Source: DSQQ01 sp964443075 (GTDB lineage: Bacteria > Chloroflexota > Anaerolineae > 4572-78 > J111). From it: a stretch of DNA of 11,947 nucleotides. Shown in pieces: positions 8,186-11,947 of this stretch; within the stretch, counting starts at the first letter, position 1, and each line of letters starts with the position of its first letter. A model generated the notes under the pieces. It was not told where the DNA came from. It ran no database searches and saw only the letters and a program-made list of their open reading frames with translations. The translations under genes and the position numbers were made by a program. The stretch spans positions 1 through 11,947 of the forward strand of contig CAYUCB010000226.1 of assembly GCA_964443075.1 (NCBI GenBank). The letters are read 5' to 3'.

Positions 8186-8263
8186 TCCCAAACTCGCGGC
8201 GCGTGAGAGGTGATGAATTTGCGTCAAAATTCCTCACGCCTCACGCCGGGTAAAATTTTGGGA
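8186..8263. repeat. Large imperfect palindrome with 46-nt hairpin core
   Basis: In the core (8201-8246), bases pair symmetrically about 8223.5: GCGTGAG (8201-8207) with CTCACGC (8240-8246), GTGA (8210-8213) with TCAC (8234-8237), and GAATTT (8215-8220) with AAATTC (8227-8232). That is 17 of 20 pairs around a 6-base loop. An outer TCCCAAA (8186-8192) faces TTTGGGA (8257-8263). The right arm contains CTCACGC twice in tandem. There is no T-tract, and neither flanking gene ends here, so it is not an ordinary terminator. It could be an operator, a REP/MITE-like element or heptamer-derived repeat. Confidence 0.8.
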
Positions 8264-8371
8264 TGATTTAAATCTTAGAACACCCTTACCTTTAAATGGC
8301 GGATGATTATCTTTTGCGCTTATCAGCCCCAAAACTGATGATTAATCAAGCGCACCCAAATTATTAAACTA

Positions 8372-8380
8372 TGTTATATT
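8372..8380 (+). promoter_or_regulatory. Candidate extended -10 promoter element
   Basis: TGTTATATT matches the extended -10 pattern TGn-TATAAT with one change. No -35 box is seen at the usual spacing, which extended -10 promoters can lack. A start about 7 bases downstream would give a very short leader before the ATG at 8396. This is weak evidence on its own. Confidence 0.3.
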
Positions 8381-8395
8381 TTAAAGAGAGGTGTA

Positions 8396-8464
8396 ATGAT
8401 AGCCCACTACGCTGTATTAATACAATACGCTAAAAACAACTTTTATGGAAGATTACTAAGGTAA
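8396..8464 (+). pseudogene. Mini-ORF resembling a HicB antitoxin N-terminus (probable relic)
   Basis: A 22-codon ORF begins at ATG 8396 after a strong ribosome site (GAGAGGTG, 8388-8393) and ends at TAA 8462-8464. Its peptide starts MIAHYAVLIQYAKNNF, which closely resembles the first beta strand and turn of HicB antitoxins (pattern YAVxIexaexnysay). The following YGRLLR does not continue into the HicB PDLPGC motif, and no frame downstream does. No hicA-like sequence is seen upstream. It is best read as the 5' fragment of a decayed or deleted hicB. A leader peptide for the downstream gene is the alternative. The resemblance is from memory of the family over about 16 residues. Confidence 0.4.
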
Positions 8465-8508
8465 CATTTGTTAAAAAAGTCACACACGTAAAACAGGGGG
8501 AGGAAGGG

Positions 8509-8541
8509 ATGGCAACCAAGAATTGCTCAATCTCTCGCTAG
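8509..8541 (+). pseudogene. Ten-residue ORF resembling an HxlR regulator start (possible relic)
   Basis: ATG 8509 follows an excellent ribosome site (GGGAGGA, 8498-8504) and encodes MATKNCSISR before TAG 8539-8541. HxlR-family regulators commonly begin with such a sequence before the LExLGERW helix (Cys-Ser-Ile-Ala/Ser-Arg). Nothing homologous follows; the next bases are the 13-bp duplication. It could be a truncated gene start left by a deletion, or a leader peptide upstream of the methyltransferase. Ten residues cannot prove homology. Confidence 0.25.
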
Positions 8542-8554
8542 AAAATACAATATA

Positions 8555-8580
8555 ACCCTATGGTATGACCCTATGGTATG
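8555..8580. repeat. Perfect 13-bp tandem duplication
   Basis: ACCCTATGGTATG occurs twice back to back (8555-8567 and 8568-8580), followed by a partial GTAT. It sits right after the HxlR-like mini-ORF and looks like a replication-slippage or repair scar. Confidence 0.9.
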
Positions 8581-8616
8581 GTATCTGTTCAGCCCCCGCC
8601 CAATTTGAGCCTCTCT

Positions 8617-8644
8617 GACCGCAGACCACCGACCGTTGACCGCC
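8617..8644. repeat. Four degenerate GACCnnn heptamers
   Basis: GACCGCA, GACCACC, GACCGTT and GACCGCC follow each other without spacer and end 13 bases before the methyltransferase ATG. Heptameric degenerate repeats of this sort occur between genes in several Chloroflexota genomes. They push the ribosome site AGGA (8648-8651) close to the repeat. Confidence 0.65.
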
Positions 8645-8657
8645 GATAGGACATCCT

Positions 8658-9494
8658 ATGACTGAACCCGTTTGGAAAAAATATCTCACCGATTGGAACG
8701 AAGGACTGGGCGTAGTTTACGAGCGTTTTGTGCTGAACGACTACCTGGATACGCTGGTAGACCGGCATGGCCTGCGCAGCGTGCTGGAAGCGCCGCTCTA
8801 CGGCATGGCCGGGGTCAGCGGCATCAATTCGGTGCGCCTGGCCGAGCGCGGCTGCGCCGTAACCCTGGTTGACAGCCACGCCGAGCGGCTAGCCGGGGTG
8901 AAAGCGATTTGGGAGCAGCTTAACTTGCCCGTCACCTTTCTACATCATGAGGATTTTACCCGCTTGCCCTTTGAAGACAAAAGTTTCGACCTGGCCTGGG
9001 AGTGGGCCGGGCTGTGGTACCTGCCCAACGCCGAAGCCCTGCTTAAAGAACTGGTGCGCGTTTCTCGTAAGCTGGTTTTTGTGGCCATGCCCAACAATCT
9101 GCAAGTAGGCTATTTATTACGCAAATACGTGATTGACCGGGATTTTTTCCCCACCATTGATGAAAAATGGGTACAGATGGGCCGCATCAAACAAACGCTG
9201 AAGGCGGCGGGGGTCAGCTTTATAGATGAAGGGGTGCTGGATGTCCCGCCCTGGCCTGATACAGTGATGCCCGCCGCCGAGGTGTTAAAGCGGCTGGGCA
9301 TTAAAAGCAAAAAACTGGATGCTCAATTTACCGGCGAAGGCTGGACCTGGAACACCATGGCCTATTATTTGGGCGAACAGCCCGACCTGCGCGAGCGGGT
9401 GATGAAATACGCCTGGCTCGACCACGCGCCGCTGCCCTGGCAAGTAAAGGCTGTCTGGGCGCATCATCGGTATGTGTTGGGGCGGGTGGGGTGA
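8658..9494 (+). CDS. Class I SAM-dependent methyltransferase, substrate unknown
   Basis: This 278-residue protein looks like a Methyltransf_11-type enzyme. A helical start (1-38) precedes motif I (SVLEAPLYGMAGVSG, about 41-55), which keeps the strand and acidic residue but lacks the usual GxGxG. Motif II is TLVDSH (69-74), with an acidic residue for the SAM ribose. EDFTRLPFEDKSFDLAWEW (98-116) is the motif III/IV region, and LLKELVRVSRKLVFVAMP (128-145) is the typical strand 5. The C-terminal 130 residues (Trp-rich, WVQMGRIKQTLKAAG and GEGWTWNTMAYYLG) are probably the substrate cap. ATG 8658 has AGGA six bases upstream. The GC-rich codon use resembles the che operon. It stands alone, with divergent che genes on one side and an unrelated membrane protein on the other, so the substrate cannot be inferred. 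Confidence 0.8.
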   Translation: MTEPVWKKYLTDWNEGLGVVYERFVLNDYLDTLVDRHGLRSVLEAPLYGMAGVSGINSVRLAERGCAVTLVDSHAERLAGVKAIWEQLNLPVTFLHHEDFTRLPFEDKSFDLAWEWAGLWYLPNAEALLKELVRVSRKLVFVAMPNNLQVGYLLRKYVIDRDFFPTIDEKWVQMGRIKQTLKAAGVSFIDEGVLDVPPWPDTVMPAAEVLKRLGIKSKKLDAQFTGEGWTWNTMAYYLGEQPDLRERVMKYAWLDHAPLPWQVKAVWAHHRYVLGRVG

Positions 9495-9557
9495 GAGGAC
9501 GCGAGAGTAAGGTGATTTTTTGCGGCTAATTGTTGGACAGATTGTTTGTTAATTTAT

Positions 9558-9561
9558 GGAG
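9558..9561 (+). promoter_or_regulatory. Shine-Dalgarno supporting a GTG start at 9568
   Basis: GGAG is followed by a 6-base spacer and GTG. The ATG at 9556, which overlaps this site, has no purine-rich motif at a proper distance. Confidence 0.7.
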
Positions 9562-9567
9562 CAAAAC

Positions 9568-11013
9568 GTGTCAACCAGACTACAACAAGCCATTACCGCT
9601 ATCAAATCGGGCGATAAAGAAACTGGCAAACAGTTGTTGATTGAAGAATTGAAAGCCAACCAAAGTAATGAAAACGCTTGGTTATGGATGACACAAGCTG
9701 TTAACTCTAATGAAGAACGTATAAAATGTTTGCAGAATGTGCTAAAAATCAATCCAAACAACGAGATGGCGAAACGTGGATTGGCTGCGCTACAACAACC
9801 CCGCCCAACTACTCCACCGCCAATAATAGAAAAAGCAGATAGCGACTCAAAGCCTTCTGAGCCTTCGCCTTCACCAACAATACCGAATTTGGAAGAAGAG
9901 AGCCAACCTGATCTTAAACCGTTGACAATATCTCCTGAACTGGCAAGTCCATCACCATTTCTACCACCGCCCCCCAGCAAAACCAGTTCAAAGAAAAAGA
10001 GGGTATCGCCAACCCTGCCTCCTAAAGAGGTTGAGGCGAAATTACCCAAAACAGGAACAAAAAACCGAAACTTAATTTATATTCTTGTTATTGCAGCTAT
10101 TGGTATCACTGCTCTTTGTGTAGGTTGTTTTACTTTTAGTCTAATCGTCACTTCATCGCCTTCGTATAAGGCCACTCAAACTGCCCGTGCTATAGCACTG
10201 GCAACGGCAACCCCTACATCTACATTGACACCTACTCCCACTTCTACACCGACCCCCACTTATCTATTGAGTCTGCCCCAAGAATTACAAAGTAGTGACG
10301 GCTTAATTTTTAGCGTTAATCGTGTAGATTTTTTAACTTCGATTGATGATCCGTCACAACGTTACAGCCCTAAAAATGGTATCTTTTTGTGGTTGATTGG
10401 AACAATGAGAAATCCCACCAATGAATCTCACTGTGTTTATGGTGATGCGTTTACTCTACGAAATGATGAGAAGAAATATCCGATGGTGAGAGACTACGCA
10501 GAAGGAATCTATAATATTTATGACCTTGATTATCCGGGCTTTTTCTTGGGGCAATGTCTTGGTAGTAACGAAACAGAAGATAGTTTTTTAATATTTGATG
10601 CGCCAAAGGAAGCAGAAGATTTGTGGTTACAATTAGGCAATACGGAAGTTCGGCTTGGCCCGTTGTCTGTATTGATGCAGGCAACGCCAATTCCTTTTAT
10701 ACCGCCAACTCCTATGCCAACGAACACACCCTTACCTACAAATACACCAAAACCGACTAACACCCCAATTCCACCTGATGATATGCCGGTAGAGAGATGG
10801 ATACCCATTGGGGGTAGAATTTGGACGGGGTTAAAGGTTTATTATGGGACTGGTAATGAAAAAGCTTATGGTTTTGAGGTACTTGGCGGTTCAGAAAATT
10901 GTCCATCCATGGCTAGCGGACGTGGTGTTAAGGTTCTTTTTCCCAGTGGATCAGAGGAATGGAAAGATAGAGATTATCTTAATATCCTCCGGTCTTTTCT
11001 TTGCCGTCAGTAG
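9568..11013 (+). CDS. Membrane-anchored protein: TPR-like module, Thr-Pro linkers, DUF4352-like domain
   Basis: The reading from GTG 9568 gives 481 residues beginning MSTRLQQAITAIKSGDK; ATG 9556 would add four. Residues 1-76 form a cytoplasmic TPR-like helical module (AWLWMTQAV, CLQNVLKINPNNE). A Pro/Ser-rich stretch (77-165) precedes one membrane helix (about 168-194). Outside the membrane come a Thr-Pro linker (about 213-231), a beta-rich domain resembling DUF4352 (about 235-367, with GIFLWLIGTMRNPTNESHC), a second linker of PTNTP repeats (about 373-403), and a small C-terminal domain (about 406 on, with C445 in SENCP). This layout is typical of Chloroflexota surface or signalling proteins; no ligand or partner is known. 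The last six residues before TAG 11011-11013 look unnatural, and the conserved tail seems to continue in the +1 frame, so the gene may be frameshifted. Confidence 0.82.
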   Translation: MSTRLQQAITAIKSGDKETGKQLLIEELKANQSNENAWLWMTQAVNSNEERIKCLQNVLKINPNNEMAKRGLAALQQPRPTTPPPIIEKADSDSKPSEPSPSPTIPNLEEESQPDLKPLTISPELASPSPFLPPPPSKTSSKKKRVSPTLPPKEVEAKLPKTGTKNRNLIYILVIAAIGITALCVGCFTFSLIVTSSPSYKATQTARAIALATATPTSTLTPTPTSTPTPTYLLSLPQELQSSDGLIFSVNRVDFLTSIDDPSQRYSPKNGIFLWLIGTMRNPTNESHCVYGDAFTLRNDEKKYPMVRDYAEGIYNIYDLDYPGFFLGQCLGSNETEDSFLIFDAPKEAEDLWLQLGNTEVRLGPLSVLMQATPIPFIPPTPMPTNTPLPTNTPKPTNTPIPPDDMPVERWIPIGGRIWTGLKVYYGTGNEKAYGFEVLGGSENCPSMASGRGVKVLFPSGSEEWKDRDYLNILRSFLCRQ

Positions 11014-11065
11014 TGACCCCGCACTTTCGGCTATGCAATGGTATGAATATTACGATTGTCCGTAA
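10982..11065 (+). pseudogene. Displaced C-terminal tail of the preceding gene in the +1 frame
   Basis: After L471 (codon 10978-10980), the +1 frame reads 27 residues starting ISSGLFFAV and ending QWYEYYDCP, then TAA 11063-11065. Removing one A from the AA at 10981-10982 joins it to ...EEWKDRDYL. The aromatic, Cys-containing ending fits an extracytoplasmic domain far better than NILRSFLCRQ. It may be a real mutation, a sequencing or assembly error, or a programmed shift. Confidence 0.6.
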
Positions 11066-11133
11066 AATTTATTTTGGGTAAAGGTTTGTTGTTAGATCAT
11101 CACACGTTCAGAAAGTAATTACAAGGTAAAGAT

Positions 11134-11947
11134 ATGAAAGAAAATAAGTGGCATAAGCGAGATGAAAAATGCAGCATTTGCCATGGGACAGGTAAAATAA
11201 ACAATAATGAATGCACTACTTGTAACGGAACGGGAAAAATCACTTTACATAGAATTTCAGATGGAAGTTTTCAGTTAAAATCTGACGCTCTTTCCGAAGA
11301 TCAATTTACGAATCTGGTAATACAATGGTTCAATGAAGATAGAGAAGCTACCTTTGACAAAGAACTAACAGAAGCAAGTGACCGAGCAATTGTTATTCTT
11401 GGTGCAGCTATACTTGATGACAGTTTACGTCAACTCATTACCAATTTTTTAGTTAAAGACGAAACTGAACGCAAAGAACATGATGAATACTTATTTGAAG
11501 GCAATGGGCCTCTTGCAAACTTCAGCGCAAGAATAAATATCTCTTATCGTTTAGGATTGATTAGTAAAACGGAGGAAGAAGAACTAAATCTGATTCGGAA
11601 AATAAGAAACAAGTTTGCCCATGATGTAGATTTTTCCTCTTTTAATTATGATAAACCCACAAGGGATCGGTGTTATCAACTTAGGGCTGGACGAGCAGAT
11701 CGGTCTCTATCACCACAAATGAGTTTCATACTTAGCGTATCCTTACTTAAACGGTCTTTAAAACTCAGATCCATTCAAGCAGAGCAAGAACGTCGTAAAT
11801 TGAAAAGCCAACATAGTATTGCAGAGGAGCTAGTTGACTTAGCTTTATTATACATTATAGCTGATAGTCAAACACAACAAGATAAAATAACGAGAGAGCC
11901 TTGCATAATTGACAGGGACGGGTATAAAATGGCTTTCAAAGAAAAAG
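11134..11947 (+). CDS. DnaJ-type zinc finger fused to MltR-like helical domain (3' end beyond window)
   Basis: This ORF is open to the window edge (271 codons). ATG 11134 has AAGG seven bases upstream. The N-terminus holds two CxxCxGxG motifs (C13-C16 in CSICHGTG and C27-C30 in CTTCNGTG), which should bind one zinc as in DnaJ-type cysteine-rich modules. Residues about 75-175 resemble the MltR family (mannitol operon repressor and relatives): EASDRAIVILGAAILDDSLR, LFEGNGPLANFSARI, and IRKIRNKFAHDVDF. R158-N159-xxx-H163 also matches the Rx4H pattern of HEPN domains. The rest (about 195-245) is charged and helical, with a following RDGYKMAF segment. Codon use is clearly more AT-rich than the che operon. 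MltR homology does not mean mannitol control here, as no mtl genes are nearby. A stress or defence role is possible but unproven. Confidence 0.72.
   Translation, partial: MKENKWHKRDEKCSICHGTGKINNNECTTCNGTGKITLHRISDGSFQLKSDALSEDQFTNLVIQWFNEDREATFDKELTEASDRAIVILGAAILDDSLRQLITNFLVKDETERKEHDEYLFEGNGPLANFSARINISYRLGLISKTEEEELNLIRKIRNKFAHDVDFSSFNYDKPTRDRCYQLRAGRADRSLSPQMSFILSVSLLKRSLKLRSIQAEQERRKLKSQHSIAEELVDLALLYIIADSQTQQDKITREPCIIDRDGYKMAFKEK

Larger units (their letters stand above)
8041..8657. other. Divergent intergenic region rich in repeats and mini-ORFs
   Basis: These 617 bp lie between the minus-strand che operon and the plus-strand methyltransferase gene. No full gene was found on either strand. 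The part nearest cheW (8041-8185) must hold the che promoter, but I could not identify convincing -35/-10 boxes; it contains a small inverted repeat CCTAA/TTAGG (8152-8165). A strong hairpin, a candidate extended -10, two mini-ORFs with good ribosome sites, a 13-bp tandem duplication and heptamers follow in order and are listed separately. The sequence between 8264 and 8370 shows nothing I can name. Confidence 0.85.

Noticed and set aside
8201..8246. Reading the hairpin as a rho-independent terminator
   Set aside because: No T-run follows on either strand, and both neighbouring genes point away from it.
8041..8657. CRISPR array, tRNA or riboswitch in the divergent region
   Set aside because: Repeats are short and contiguous without spacers, no cloverleaf can be drawn, and no known riboswitch core is recognisable.
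8589..8879. Minus-strand ORF of 96 codons overlapping the methyltransferase start
   Set aside because: Translation derives from heptamer repeats and the antisense of a clear methyltransferase N-terminus.
9495..9540. Possible terminator after the methyltransferase
   Set aside because: There is a run of six T near 9515-9520, but no stable stem precedes it.
9549..10049. Minus-strand ORF of 166 codons opposite the surface protein gene
   Set aside because: Gly/Ser-rich antisense of the Pro-rich linker; no ribosome site or motif.

Overview
The window most resembles a chromosomal segment from a Chloroflexota-type bacterium (Anaerolineae-like). The support is a membrane protein with Thr-Pro ('TPTPT') surface linkers, a short N-terminal TPR-like module starting MSTRLQQAI, intergenic heptamer repeats, and a chemosensory operon whose proteins have the architectures seen in gliding or filamentous phyla. 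This assignment is inference from style; no marker gene is present.

The left two thirds (1-8040) is one minus-strand operon, read from right to left: cheW (8040-7513), cheR with C-terminal TPRs (7388-5754), a second cheW with an N-terminal extension (5743-5072), an MCP with a GAF and a cytoplasmic HAMP (5059-3293), a CheA-REC hybrid kinase (3280-815), and cheB (811 to beyond the window edge). Except for the ~120 bp gap between the first cheW and cheR, spacings are 3-12 bp. The set CheW, CheW, MCP without a periplasmic sensor, CheA-Y, CheB and CheR-TPR matches the component list of the Myxococcus Frz system. No separate CheY, CheC/D or flagellar gene is visible, so control of surface motility, type IV pili or another cellular function is more likely than flagellar chemotaxis.

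The divergent region 8041-8657 has no full gene but is unusually structured. It holds a 46-bp near-perfect hairpin, two very short ORFs with strong Shine-Dalgarno sites whose peptides look like the beginnings of HicB and HxlR proteins, a perfect 13-bp tandem duplication, and four heptamers ending just before the next gene. I read it as a scar-rich accessory junction.

The right part (8658-11947) is on the plus strand: a SAM-dependent methyltransferase with a non-canonical motif I; a membrane-anchored TPR-like / Thr-Pro linker / DUF4352-like protein whose best start is a GTG at 9568 and whose C-terminus appears cut by a +1 frameshift at about 10981; and an AT-rich partial gene joining a DnaJ-type CxxCxGxG zinc finger to an MltR-like helical domain with a HEPN-like RNxxxH motif. 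Base composition falls visibly from the che operon and methyltransferase to this last gene, consistent with accessory or transferred DNA.
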